A stretch of 64,000 nucleotides of DNA. Origin: Tubulanus polymorphus (taxonomy: Eukaryota > Nemertea > Palaeonemertea > Tubulaniformes > Tubulanidae). Of the stretch, positions 35,405 to 46,394 are shown piece by piece. The position numbers and the translations under genes were made by a program. Position 1 is the first letter of the stretch. Every line of letters starts with the position of its first letter. Below the pieces are notes generated by a model, which was given only the letters and a program-made list of their open reading frames with translations, searched no databases and had not been told where the DNA came from. The DNA is taken from positions 6,879,414 to 6,943,413 of the forward strand of contig NC_134034.1 in NCBI RefSeq assembly GCF_964204645.1, given 5' to 3'.

Positions 35405-35610
35405 GCGGATACAACTTCGTAATCGGTTGAGGTGTATGTCCGGTGGATAGACGAATCTCAGCAGCACGAACGTGACCATCATTACCGTACGCAAGTTTCG
35501 TGACGACTGCAAGCTTCCAGTTGACACGCTTGATGTTGTCCTTTTGCACGAGGACGACGTCCCGACCTTTATAACGTTGACGAGTTTTCCAGATGGCCTG
35601 AACGTTCTTT
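35405..35610 (-). pseudogene. Foreign BEL integrase C-terminus captured in R copy 2
   Basis: An open minus-strand segment reads RYKGRDVVLVQKDNIKRVNW, then KLAVVTKLAYGNDGHVRAAE, and ends TPQPITKLYPLES, the usual end of a BEL integrase C-terminal domain. Its GC-richer codons and sequence differ from the surrounding BEL element, so it comes from another family. R copy 1 has an unrelated AT-rich 50-bp segment at the same place. Confidence 0.7.
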
Positions 35611-35713
35611 CACTTGAAGTCACAAATTAAAAAGATTTTTCAAGCAATGCCCTTACTCCAAACAACCTCTAGCTTTCAAAGTAAACCACACTTTGCCCAT
35701 GGGCAATTTATTC

Positions 35714-37150
35714 AAAGTCGTCAGGAAGAGGATCATCCCACCCCGATACGACCGTCCTCGTCTCTGAAATATCGATTTTCCGACAACCAAGAACGCCGAG
35801 AGTACCCCCCATTGGGTCGTATACTCTATTCAGCTGTTTCAAAACACTGCGTATCGTTTCATTTGTTAGATCCTCCATTTTATCGATAAACGAGAACCAT
35901 AAAACATCTTCGTTGGGATCGTACCTTGTACCCAGTGTTTTGCTGTAGATCTCTGCATCTTAGACCATTTTCTCTTTTCCACCGGCTAGGTCTTCAGTTT
36001 CCAGTTTACTCAGTACTTCTGGTTTATTAGACATAAATTTCTTCAGTTGAAATCCACCACTTGCAAGTAGGTTTTTCAAATCTACTGCCAAGTCAGTGGT
36101 TTCAGGAACAAATGTGTTGTTTAGAATCTCCGCAGAAGCGACCGGATATTGATCTTTCATCGATCCTGCATGATCTCGAACCACCTTTATACTGGTGAAA
36201 GGGCTCTGCGTCAATCCAAATGTTACTGTCGTCAGCCTGTACACATCAGGACTCTTCGATAAATCCATATCTCCAAAGAAATCGCTGGGAATCTTGATAT
36301 ATTGGCTTCATTTTTATCTGGTGGAACATTTTTTCGATATCTGCGACAATAGTAACCGGTTTGCTTCTGAATCGCATCATAACTCCACGGATATCTTGCT
36401 GTAGTTTCGGACCAGGTAACAATGTGTCGTTAAGTGATATTCCTTCTGGTCCTTTCGCCGAACCATCAAACACTGGTCGAACCTTCGTGGTTGACTTATC
36501 AAGTCTCACTACCGGGTGATGAGACAGGTACCAAACTGTTCTGTCCTCTGGCTCTGTTGACTCATCAACCGTTACTGCATGGCCACGCGCTTTTTAAGTC
36601 ATCGATCTGTTCCTGGTACATGGCTTGCAACTCATGGCTCTTTCATCAATCGGCGTTCAGTTGATATCAGGCTTTTTCAGCAAAAGATCTGTTCGACACC
36701 AACTTTACGTCCTTGTACTCTGGCGGACAGATCAATCCAGCTTCATATCGACCATCCGTATGTATAGTGCTATATGAATACTGACTTTGGGCTTCGACAA
36801 TCAATGGATCTTGAGTCTTTTCTTCATCGGGTTTGATACCCAAACCTTCTAACTCCCAAAATTGTGTGAATGATTCTTTGTTGAGTGGACATACAGACAC
36901 ATTATTACTAATCTTTAAAACATCCGATGGATAATCTCGCCTTGGAAATGTGCCAGCTAATAGCCACCCAATGTGACCCTTCTGGGCGACTAAGGTGCCA
37001 TTCATCAATGTTTTTTGCTCATCGGTTAGTATCTTCAGTGTTTCTTCAACACCAAGCAAAATGTCGACTTCAGCTTCACCTTCCCGAGGATAAATATCTA
37101 CCATTGCTTAACCATAGAGTTCCTTACAACAAGAAACATCAATATTGCAA
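35714..37150 (-). pseudogene. BEL reverse transcriptase, broken
   Basis: After the protease come WELEGLGI, GRYEAGLICPPE, then VRLDKSTTKVRPVFD, LLPGPKLQQD and TIVADIEKMFHQI, which keeps the motif A Asp. YRLTTVTFGLTQSPF follows a frameshift near 36250-36268. At the expected Y/F-x-D-D motif the sequence reads NNTFVPETTD, so both catalytic aspartates are gone. Downstream GGFQLKKFMSN and VYDPMGGTLG mark the RT end. Another shift lies near 36510-36600 and a stop near 35960. R copy 2 is inserted directly after this part. Confidence 0.82.
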
Positions 37151-37204
37151 CTAGGCAAGTTTGTACTTGGTTTTGTCATGGTGTACACTTCGACTTCAAA
37201 TGTT

Positions 37205-38623
37205 TCACCAATCCAGCCAGTTATAGCACTGCATAAACAACTTCACACGTTCACACATAACAGTTAACGATGAGCCACCAGCCAGTTGAAATTCATTTTC
37301 TACACTAGGGCCCTTCAGTTGAAGTTGTTTGGCTAATTTCTTACTAATGAAATTAACACCAGCACCGGTGTCAAACAGTATTCTTCCTGATGCCACGGCA
37401 TGTTTACTCTCAACCTTGCACAAACCGCTCTGCAGAAGAACTTGCTTGGGATCCTTGTTGACCTTCACGAACTGAGCTGGTTTTTCAATTGGACCTTCTC
37501 CAGGTGGCTTGTCTTTGGCAGTGTATTCTCTTTCTCGTTTTTCTCTATGCAACAGTACATGGTGACTTCCAGTGCACTTCTCACGCATGGGAGCCTTACA
37601 CATTGACGATTTGTGCTTTTCTTTTATACATTTGAAGCAATATCTGCCATCAACCAGTTTCTGCCATCGTTCATGGACTGTCATCTTTTTCATTAGATAA
37701 CAATCATACACTACATGGTTATCCTTACCACAAAACGGACATTGTGGCTTAACTTTGGTTTTATCATTTCTCTGGTACTTCGGTTTGACATCAATATTCA
37801 AAGCTTGACCAGTCATTCTTTTTGGTTTCTCATAATAATCAAACCTTTTGTCAGATGATCCAGCACCACTAGAAAACTTGTCTCCATCTGATCGTCGAGC
37901 TACCAGTAATGCTTTGTGGAGTTTGTCTATGAGCTGACCTAAAAGAATAGGAACATGACTGCGCCGGTTATGTTTAGCGTTTTCCTTCAGTCGTTCCCCG
38001 TCCCATCGCCGCAACATAGCTTTGGGTAATTTGCTTCTAACAAGCGCCATTAACATCCAACTACTACGCACTAATTCATCTGCATCATCACATTTTTTCA
38101 GAATGTTGTTCCAACTGGATATTAATTTTGAATGTAGCTTATCAAGCTCCTTAGCATGGATGTTATTAATTGAAGGTAGGTTGGCTATCTCGAGGATTGC
38201 TAGTTCCATCCGACTCTGTAGGTCTCCGTACTTGTCATCCAACGTGTTGATGATATCGTCATAGGTTGGATCTAGTAGAGTGGCCACCACACGCTGAGCG
38301 TCTCCTTCAAGTAACGTCAACGTGTAGTGTTCCTTCTCTACGTCACTGTATCCAGGTTTTGAGAATTCTGCTTTCCATTGGTCAAACAAGTGATATTGAC
38401 CACTAAATTTGGGAATATTGATTTCCCTTTTTCGTTGCGTAAGGGTTGCGAGAATCTGGGTAACTTGATCACTTGTGATAGCCCCAGTTCCATCATCACA
38501 ATCTTTTCTTTTTCCAACTGGCACAGGAGACAGTGGTAGGGTATTCAACCTAGCGGAAAGTTCAGAATAATTTTCATATGTGCACTGCACACATTGGCAT
38601 ATTTGGTTCACCGTGTACGACAT
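37205..38623 (-). CDS. BEL gag-protease ORF (472 aa)
   Basis: An uninterrupted ORF starts at ATG 38621-38623. Residues about 65-250 form a Pao-type gag domain (DUF1759-like, with IPKFSGQYHLFDQWKAEF). Zinc knuckles follow at C295-C308 (CX2CX4HX4C) and C329-C342 (CX2CX4HX4C), with a partial third from C350. The aspartic protease active site is D418-T-G-A-G. It ends at a stop just after the protease core, where a frameshift separates it from the rest of pol. About 630 bp of leader lies between its start and the PBS. Confidence 0.85.
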   Translation of the reverse strand: MSYTVNQICQCVQCTYENYSELSARLNTLPLSPVPVGKRKDCDDGTGAITSDQVTQILATLTQRKREINIPKFSGQYHLFDQWKAEFSKPGYSDVEKEHYTLTLLEGDAQRVVATLLDPTYDDIINTLDDKYGDLQSRMELAILEIANLPSINNIHAKELDKLHSKLISSWNNILKKCDDADELVRSSWMLMALVRSKLPKAMLRRWDGERLKENAKHNRRSHVPILLGQLIDKLHKALLVARRSDGDKFSSGAGSSDKRFDYYEKPKRMTGQALNIDVKPKYQRNDKTKVKPQCPFCGKDNHVVYDCYLMKKMTVHERWQKLVDGRYCFKCIKEKHKSSMCKAPMREKCTGSHHVLLHREKREREYTAKDKPPGEGPIEKPAQFVKVNKDPKQVLLQSGLCKVESKHAVASGRILFDTGAGVNFISKKLAKQLQLKGPSVENEFQLAGGSSLTVMCERVKLFMQCYNWLDW

Positions 38624-39250
38624 AGGGTTCGGTTACTCAACAATGCGTCCATCAGTGGGGTTGTGATATATAACTAATAGTAAATTTTAATTTCAATGTG
38701 ACACAAATAAAAATATAAGCACCAAGTGTGCGGACTGGGTTAACCTTAAATCATACTACGTGTATAAACCTAAATTATTCTCACTCTGACCTAGAGAATA
38801 TTTAGTAGATAACTCACACAATCTCATTACCCAACGGGTTGAATCAGTTTAAGAATACAACAGAATTTTCAACAATTAGAAACACATACTTTTTTCATCA
38901 AAGTCAATAGCAATAAACATTAAAACTTCACTTTATGTAAACTCGTGAAATAGAGCTAAAGCAGCTCCTTAGAAATAGTCGTATCTATCGCACACAAGCA
39001 GATGACAACAACACCTTGATCACGTTAAGGAATAATGAACCTTTACATCAAGCTCTACCTTCATTTAATTCATATACTAGGAATTACAAACCTTTACTTA
39101 TAACAAGTTTGACCTACACTATAATCAGTCGCACTGCAATCAAACCATTACTTTTCTAAAACTTACAACACACTAAATTACAAGTTACAAAATTCACAAG
39201 ATTATTACATTGAAAAATCAGACAATGACAAAGGTTACCGCAAAATTCAA

Positions 39251-39270
39251 GAATCCGGTTCGAGGGACCA
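39251..39270 (-). other. BEL primer-binding site
   Basis: On the minus strand TGGTCCCTCGAACCGG follows the LTR end directly, as expected for pairing with a tRNA 3' end finishing CCA. The tRNA was not identified. Confidence 0.6.
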
Positions 39271-39775
39271 TAAAACGACGGGGTTTTAAATTCGGGACAA
39301 TTCACCATAGATCAGATCCTCAGCACTTGAATGCCCAACAAAACTAACAAAATAGTGATTTTAACTAAAGCTTCTCAATTTTAATAGCGACAATTCTTGA
39401 ATAATGTGGCGACACAATGTGGAGACAACAAACATTAAATCATAATATAAAAAACAATTCATGCAAAATGATATAATTCGATAGCGAACGATACAATTCG
39501 GTTCGAATGCGCGTTCACGACCTCTCCTCCGCACGTACGATATTCACTCTGTGAAGTCACAATACGCTGGCGGACACGGACGTCCAACCAATATAGAATA
39601 CATTTAGGAATCCACTCTAGTGGAATCAGCACAATCTACACTAATGAAGAATTTGGATCAATCCACAGATCATTCAGTCTCCGACTGGTAGTACAGCACA
39701 TTTTTTATAGTAGGGAGCAATTATCAATAAAAATTCTACAACCTTACAGAGCCTTAATAAAACACAGGCTCATCA
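39271..39775 (-). repeat. BEL 5' LTR (505 bp)
   Basis: Shares its ends and most of its body with the LTR at 30353-31038. Read on the minus strand it starts TGATGAGCCTGTG and ends CCCCGTCGTTTTA, next to the PBS. It is about 180 bp shorter than its partner because of a deletion and rearranged segment in the middle. Confidence 0.8.
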
Positions 39776-40115
39776 AGCTACCATCTTGTCATACGTGGCA
39801 AAAATCCAACCTAAATTTTCCTACGGTATCTCTATAATTACAGACTCACTTCCCTGTGGAAGATTTTAGAATAAATTCAAAACAAAACGAACTAATTCAT
39901 TATTTCTACTTATATGGCAGTACGTGCCAGAACATAGGTTCTAGAGGAGCGCATTTGAACTTATTGTTTATTTAAAAGAAAAAGATAACCAGCTATCCGT
40001 CACCACTTTCAGAACTGCTTGCCTGGCAATCGCGTGATACTGATGGTGGCAACCAGCTTGCCAATGACATGGGCTGTTTCGGAAGCTTTTTCAATGGTGC
40101 AAATGGAAGTACCAC
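39776..40115. other. Intron 4 sequence, nothing recognised
   Basis: Short AT-rich stretch between the BEL LTR and the next retroelement relic, with no supported feature. Confidence 0.35.
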
Positions 40116-40119
40116 TAAA

Positions 40120-41175
40120 TAAACATTTCAAGAACTGATGCAGCCATAAGAACAGTTGGAATATACTCTTTCATATTACCTCTGTTATGGTATACTTCCG
40201 AAATCTTTCCAATTCCAGATAAATATATAAAAATCTTTGAACCAAAAATTATCAATTTTCTATGGGACAATGGAAAACGCCTTGTCGGTACATAATACAC
40301 AAAATAATCCAACACGGAGGCCTCGACATACGCAGCACCAAATACAGACAACAAACACAGGCAATTAAGACGATCATTAACCATGCTCTAAAACCTACAC
40401 ACTGGAAACCACTAATGAACTGCAATCTGCATAAATACCTCAGCCCAGGCTGGAATACTTCAAACATCATTCACAATGAAATACCAAAAAACTCATTACA
40501 AACGACTACTACAGACATGTATTAAAATTATGGTCAGTTTTCCAACAACATCTAGTTCCAACTGAAACCATTACCGAAATTCTGCAAAAACCTATTTTTG
40601 CCAACCCAAAAATTAGGCTCAAAAAGAAAAGCGATGTCACAGAATACATACATCACGGTATAATCAATCTACGACATCTATTCGATAATCGTGGCAACTT
40701 CAAAGCACTTAACGAAACTCCATTATCAAATAGATTTAAACACACATCTATATACAATGCGATACCGCAACATTGGAAACTAATTCGATCTGACTGAATT
40801 TTAGACCCTGATGAATTACCAAAAATCTATGTACAATTTGGTAATATAGATTGTACTATAGGAAAACTTTTATCATCTCAAATTTATAGAATTCTATTAT
40901 TAAAAAATCTCCATCAAATCACACCGATTGGGCAAACTAAAATTACTGAAATGTTAGATTCTGATCTGAACTGGCTGGAAATTTGGAATGAAGTTTATAA
41001 TAAACATATAGATAGTTGATTTAGTGATATTCATTTGAAATTACTACATAATACTCTTGCAACAGCTTCAAAATTAGTACTTTGGAAAATAAAAACTGAT
41101 CCAAATTGTAAAATTTGTGGACGCGCGGCAACGAATGACCATGTAGTATGCTCATGCACAGAAGCACAGCAATTA
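40120..41175 (+). pseudogene. L1/Tx1-like reverse transcriptase C-terminal relic
   Basis: Translation across frames shows FLWDNGKRLV, IIQHGGLDIRSTKYRQQTQA, and near the end SDIHLKLLHNTLATASKLVL followed by WKIKTDPNCKICGRAATNDH and VVCSC. This resembles the zf-RVT zinc-binding end of L1/Tx1-type ORF2 (CxxC...H...C). An A-rich tract follows at about 41175-41215. Many stops; no RT core motif remains. Confidence 0.6.
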
Positions 41176-41215
41176 GAAAATAAAACAAAAAAAAGAAAGA
41201 AAAAAAAAGAACAGT

Positions 41216-41990
41216 TGGAATCGCTTCTTTTCCGTTGCTGCAATACATTTTGCATTATGATAGATGCTTCAGTAATTTCGATTAACATATCGCGGGTGTC
41301 TAAAATCTTTCTTGAGGCACCCATTACAGGCTATATATTTTGAGATTAACATATAAAAACCGAATATTTTAGTGTATTATATGAGCTCATGATATATTTG
41401 GTTATGATTTGTGATTAGATACAGCATCTATGAACATACATGTCCTCCATTTTAAGGGAGTGAGAAGTATCATGGAAAACCTTATCCTAAATATAACAGC
41501 CTAAATCTTAACTGTTTATTTTATAGAAATGACGCATTTATTGAAATAATTACTGAAAATTCAAGTTATTTTAGAAATTAACTTCATGCAAATAGATAAA
41601 ACATGTTATTTTATGTATGAAGTGTTACATCTTCGAGGTTCTTTTTCAATGAAGTTCAACATTTCCTCTGGGGATAGATTGAACTATATATATAATATCT
41701 TTCCAGACTTTAAGCTCTCCATAAGATATTCTCTTCTTGCCCAAATTACTCATTAGGGCCATGTCAGCAACTGCATAATAGCCTGCTCACTTACTGCCTG
41801 TTAACTTCATCACTATGCCAATAAAACAATGACACTTTTAGCTCACTTGGGACTTAAGTATCAGCAAGCTATTGCATTCACTTTTCGTTCAATCATTTGT
41901 TCATTCATTCATTCATACATGTAACTACCCTTCTGACATATTCAGCCAAATAGCTGTCTTGGTGTGAACTATATACTTTTATCTTTTCAG
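41216..41990. other. Intron 4 end with an element-terminus fragment
   Basis: At about 41838-41920 a piece reads TTTTAGCTCACTTGGGACTT and CAAGCTATTGCATTCACTTT, matching the left end of the element at 55242. It lies less than 100 bp before exon E. Otherwise no feature. Confidence 0.5.
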
Positions 41991-42138
41991 TGGTCATTTT
42001 GGAAATTGGAATGAAGTTGACCATAATAAATTTGAGTGTATCAGGGATCAATACCCAAGAGACATGCCTAATAGGGAGCAATTATACATGGATCGTTTGC
42101 AGCGAGAATTCAGAGACTCTTTCTCCAAAACAGAGCTG
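41991..42138 (+). CDS. CCDC148: CCDC148-like exon E
   Basis: The acceptor is ATCTTTTCAG and the donor is CTG before GTAAGT. One base completes the Asp codon left by exon D, then 49 codons run to phase 0. The peptide includes WNEVDHNKF and IRDQYPRDMPNREQLYMDRL, paralleling the DHW...LDQYPGDL...LYLDMLQRY block of CCDC148. Phase agreement with exon D skips the doubtful exon at 28648-28757. Confidence 0.82.
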
Positions 42139-42218
42139 GTAAGTTTATAATATGTTATCTGTTTATACATGTCAATACTTTAAGTTGTTACACCAAATCA
42201 CACCAAAATTTGAAACTA

Positions 42219-43658
42219 CAGGGTGTCCCATTAATTACTATACATAAAGAAATGTCTGTCATTTCCAAACCGCTTGAGATAAATCAGCCAAATCTTCAGG
42301 AAAGATGGACTACAATAATACTTTTCGTAATATTAAATCAGTTTATTAAAATCCCATTAGTTTACAAAATATGCTCAATGTGAGAGCCTTTTGATTTTAT
42401 CACATGATTCAGTCTATTATTGAAATTTCTCAGTACGTTGCCCAGTACATCGCTGTTGATAGCGCGGATCTCTTTGCGGATGTTTCTCTTTAAATCATCG
42501 ATAGTTACTGGTTTGTTTCGGTACACGGTTTCCTTCAGATAGCCCCACAAGTAAAAATCCAGTGGATTTAGGTCAGGTGAGTATGGGGGCCAGCTGTTTG
42601 TAGTCTTCAACGATATGATTCTGTCACCAAAATGCTTGCGTAGAACATCAATCGTTTTGCGTGCCGTGTGACATGTCGCCCCATCTTGCTGGAACCACAC
42701 TTGATTGAGACTCCCTCCTTGATGTCTGCGAAGTTTTGGAATGAAGTAATGTGTCAACATCTTACGATAGCAGGCTCCATTCACAGTGACTACGCTGCCT
42801 TCTTCCTCAAAAAAGTATGGCCCAATAATGTTGGATGACCCAAGAGCACACCTGACAGTACACTTGGTGACGTGAAGCGGCTTCTCAGCAATCAAATGGG
42901 GATTCTCAGAACCCCAATATCTATAGTTCTGACTGTTGACTTGACCAGTGAGATAGAAATGGGCTTCATCACTAAACCAAATCTTCTGAAGCAATTCCGG
43001 TGATGCCTGCAGTTCTTGTGACATCCATCGCGCAAACTGACGTCTTAACACCTTGTCCTTATCTCTCACTTGCTGTCTGATTTGAATTTTGTATGGATAG
43101 AGAACCAGTTCATTGACCATAATTCTGTGGATTGATGATCTGCTTATTCCTGTTTCTGATGAAATTCTTCTAACAGATTTATAGGGGTTATCGTCCACTG
43201 CAACTCTTACTTTCTCAATAGATTCGCTGAGGTGGAGTGTTTAGGTTTCCCATTCTTCTTTCTTTGGTCTTTTACTGAGCCATTCTCTTCGAATTTCTTT
43301 ATCAGGTCATACACTGCTTTTCTGGTCGGAGCTGTTTTAGTGTTAAACTTGACTTTGAATCTTCTTAACAACTTTGAGACAGATTTATTCTCATACCACC
43401 AGCATACTATGTAGGTTTTTTCTTCCAGAGACTTAGACATGGTTTACTAGTGTTTTATTCTAATTCAGAAATACCAAAAATCACTACAACAATGTAATCA
43501 GTTGCTACGAAATCACTAAGCAAATTACCATAGCAACCACGGTAATAATCCAAAAGTACCCTTACCTTCTATCATTTGGTGGAAAATCAAAACATTTCAT
43601 TAAGAAATGTGAAGGATACAGGCAGTTCTTTATGTATAGTAATTAATGGGACACCCTG
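42219..43658 (-). mobile_element. mariner-type (DD41D) transposon, almost intact
   Basis: A 1,440-bp element has 33-bp identical inverted ends (CAGGGTGTCCCATTAATTAC... to AAAGAA) and TA on both sides (42217-42218, 43659-43660). The transposase is on the minus strand in two frames joined by one frameshift. Perfect terminal repeats and a nearly open transposase indicate a young insertion. It lies 80 bp after exon E in intron 5. Confidence 0.93.
42362..43440 (-). pseudogene. DD41D mariner transposase with one frameshift
   Basis: The first frame (43207-43440, 77 codons from ATG) encodes a helix-turn-helix region (MSKSLEEKTYIVCWWYE, then KAVYDLIKKFEENGSVKD). The second (42362-43198) continues with RRISSETGISRSSIHRIMV, and catalytic residues D in WFSDEAHF, D in FQQDGATCHTA and D in LNPLDFYLWG. 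The last two aspartates are separated by 41 residues, so DD41D. A missing base near 43224-43228 causes the frameshift. Combined length is about 358 residues, normal for the family. Otherwise no stops are seen. Confidence 0.9.
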
Positions 43659-43689
43659 TACTTAATTAGGGTTTCTGCTGCTTTCGCAG

Positions 43690-43766
43690 AAACTATTGTA
43701 ATTCTACTGATTATTATTATTATCATTATTATTGGGTTTCTGTTGCTTTCTCTTGTAATTCTGTTG

Positions 43767-43799
<33 letters not shown>

Positions 43800-43800
43800 A
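43690..43800. repeat. ATT/TTA microsatellite, two blocks
   Basis: Two blocks of TTATTATTATTA are separated by GGGTTTCTGTTGCTTTCT. The stretch from GGGTTTCTGCTG to the first array is repeated, so the locus looks like an expanded duplicate. Open frames here are artefacts of the triplet repeat. Confidence 0.8.
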
Positions 43801-46390
43801 ATTTTCCACTTTCCAGCCGAAAATTTTTCATAAAATGTAACTCCGCTCAGATTCTACTACTTACAGCTAACGTAATTTTCAATTATGAAAGAAATATAAT
43901 TCAGTGCCTGACCATTTCTAATTTGTGTATAGTAATTCATTATGAATTAATTCCGCGTAATTATTGGGTCTAAACAGCAAATAAGAATGTCGCAAGCATC
44001 ATCATCCATTGATCGTATATCCCAAAAAGCCTACAAATTACCAGACGACCTTGAGCTTCAAACTCAACCGTAAATCACGGATTCGGACACGGATTAGGGC
44101 GAACATCAGTCTGGATACAATAACTACAGTGGTGCGCAACGAAACAACATGGCGGAAGGTTGAAATCATTTTCGGCTTAAATTTATCGCGAGTTTTAGGA
44201 CTTAAATGAATTTCACGGGACCATGATCCCTAAAATGAGCCAATTGATTAATTCTATTCGTAAATCAATTGACGTTGGCTACATTCCCTGAAGATCTCTG
44301 GCTCAAATCAACGTAATATGGACAGAAATGGCAGGGTTTTTCATAAGGAATTTTACTTTTGCGTTCACTTGACGATCGATGACAACGATGACAGCAGAGT
44401 TTATGTAATTTCAGGTGAGAATCCGTTAACCCAGGGAATGTTTTATATGATTTCTTGAGTACATATGGTAGCAAATGAGCACTCGGTGAAGCAATGATAA
44501 TTGTTGGCTACCCGATATCTACAGTCTTAATGCCTAAATTTAGCTAGCTTTTTTGGGGGGGATACGCCTAGAATAGATTAAGGCCCTAAATATAGTGTGT
44601 AGAGCCAGTGAAAAGCCTATGTAGTTAGTAAGGGGCTTGTTTACACTCTGTATGACTATTCATTTTGAGTATTTTCTTTCCAGCTATTATTTGTGGAATA
44701 AACTGGTCACTACGGTCTTCAATTCCTTTGGCGTTGCAGATTCTTGCAGCTGGTGGAAATAAATTCAAACCACAGTGTGCAAGTGTACTTGACGTTTTGT
44801 GTAATTGATTTTTCAATTACCACGTTTATATTTAGATTAGTTGTGCTAAACGTACATGCAGAATTGGATTCATTGTTATTATGGGATGATAATTCATGGG
44901 CGTCAAGAGTCCTGCGACTTACCCTTGAGCTGAAGTTTATCAGAGACTTGTTTTGGAGAAAACCGAATAGCCCTTAAAACACCAATTCCACATGGCTTAA
45001 TGGTGTCTATGCTCTGCGAGACAGTAGTTATAGATTTTTAACGACAAACGCACAATTAAAATTGGTCTCCTAAGATTTCTATTATGCTTTCTTTCGCTCA
45101 TCTATAAAAGCATATAACTGAGTAGTTATTACATTTGATTGCTTAATTACAAGTGGGAAGAGGTCAGATGGCATGAAAATCGACTGTGGCTGACAAATTG
45201 ACTCGCGCAGATAAAGGGTTAAGGTTTCAAAAGATGTTGCCAATATGTTTGTATCATCAGGGGTAGACAAATTATCCGAAGATAAATGAAAACTCCACCT
45301 TGTCGATCGTCAGTTGATTTTGCTGTTATTATTTCGTCTGGATAAATCGACACATAATTGATTTCAAAGTCTGTGTTCAGTAGAATTTCTTTCAATAAAA
45401 TAAGAATCTATTTGACTAATTTTTTACTAATGTATTCAGGAGTGAATTTGAATTGATCTCAAAATCAGAGAAAGCATTCTTCAAAAATTTAGAAAATCCT
45501 AGACTCATAATCGAATTCTGTGAAGTCATTTAAGGTCTTTTGCTGGAATCAAGCCTAGGGCTCAGGTGGCTAAAATTCAATTCCTCACTGTCCTATGATG
45601 CCAAGTATGACGGAGCAATATAATGCAGCCCTGCCCGCGCGCTCCATCTGAGACATAAACAAGTTGGACTGTCTTGCTTCGATGCTTTAAAAAATGGACT
45701 CCTAGTATCCACATATCCAGCATAATGTTGACACGGGTTGCGCTTCTTGGCAATAGTCATATGTTATGGGCTAGAGATAGAATTGTTTCGATTAAATCTT
45801 CGTACACTTCCCAGTTCGACATATGAACCAGTTAGGCAGAAAACCGTTGATATATGCAGTGATAGAGAGCCCTGGTCTAGATCTGTAGTAAACAGTATTT
45901 TTATCACTTAAGGAGTCGATTGTTTTGCTATTGAAATAGGTCATTCTCGAGTGAACGCAACTGAGGAATTTTTATAGCCTTGTTTGTGCCGTATACACAA
46001 GTTAGAGAGCATCTGGCTTTAATAGTTCGCAGTTAATAGAGATCATCATATATAGGCTTTAATACTTTGAATTCGGCTAGTAACAAGAATATTGCTGAAC
46101 GAATTTACTTAAAACTTGTGTGAGATGTACGGAACAACGGTACCTTGAGGTAAGTCAAAGGGATCCTTGATTGGGAAGCCCCTTCACCCACCAGGGTGTG
46201 TTATACTTTTGAAAATTCTGACATCCAAATAGTGCTGTGTGAGAAAAATTTTTGTCTTTGAGTTTTCAGCTTCGGGCGAGCACGAAAGTTGTTCATGACA
46301 ACTCGGAGGTTAAAAAAGTCAGTGGCATGCCATACCTGCGATTAATCGTTTGGGCTCTACGGGCTCGAAAATTGGACCCCATAATTCTGT
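43801..46390. other. Intron 5 sequence, mainly unannotated
   Basis: No gene is supported. A minus-oriented fragment of the dispersed repeat (CTGCCTAACTGGTTCATAT on the minus strand) lies at about 45830-45875. The rest is AT-rich. Confidence 0.4.
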
Positions 46391-46394
46391 TAAT

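Larger units (their letters stand above)
33817..35709. repeat. Repeat family R, copy 2, inserted in BEL pol
   Basis: Flanked by ATTC on both sides (33813-33816, 35710-35713). Joining the flanks with one ATTC continues the BEL frame exactly. It is collinear with copy 1, but carries a MITE at 34164-34722 and an extra coding-like segment at about 35405-35610. A G13 run occurs at 34063-34075 where copy 1 has a short mixed tract. The four-base duplication, lack of TG..CA ends and lack of coding capacity leave its class open. Confidence 0.8.
30353..39775 (-). mobile_element. BEL/Pao LTR retrotransposon, defective, with nested insertions
   Basis: Two direct LTRs (30353-31038 and 39271-39775) flank gag-protease, RT, RNase H and integrase in BEL/Pao order on the minus strand. 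A primer-binding site lies at 39251-39270. Insertions inside it are a hAT-like MITE at 32109-32868 and repeat R at 33817-35709, the latter carrying its own MITE. Frameshifts, stops, loss of the RT YxDD motif and a missing integrase C-terminus make it inactive. It occupies much of intron 4, antisense to the host gene. Confidence 0.9.

Noticed and set aside
43643-43973. Ile-rich open frames on both strands
   Set aside because: They translate the ATT/TTA microsatellite.
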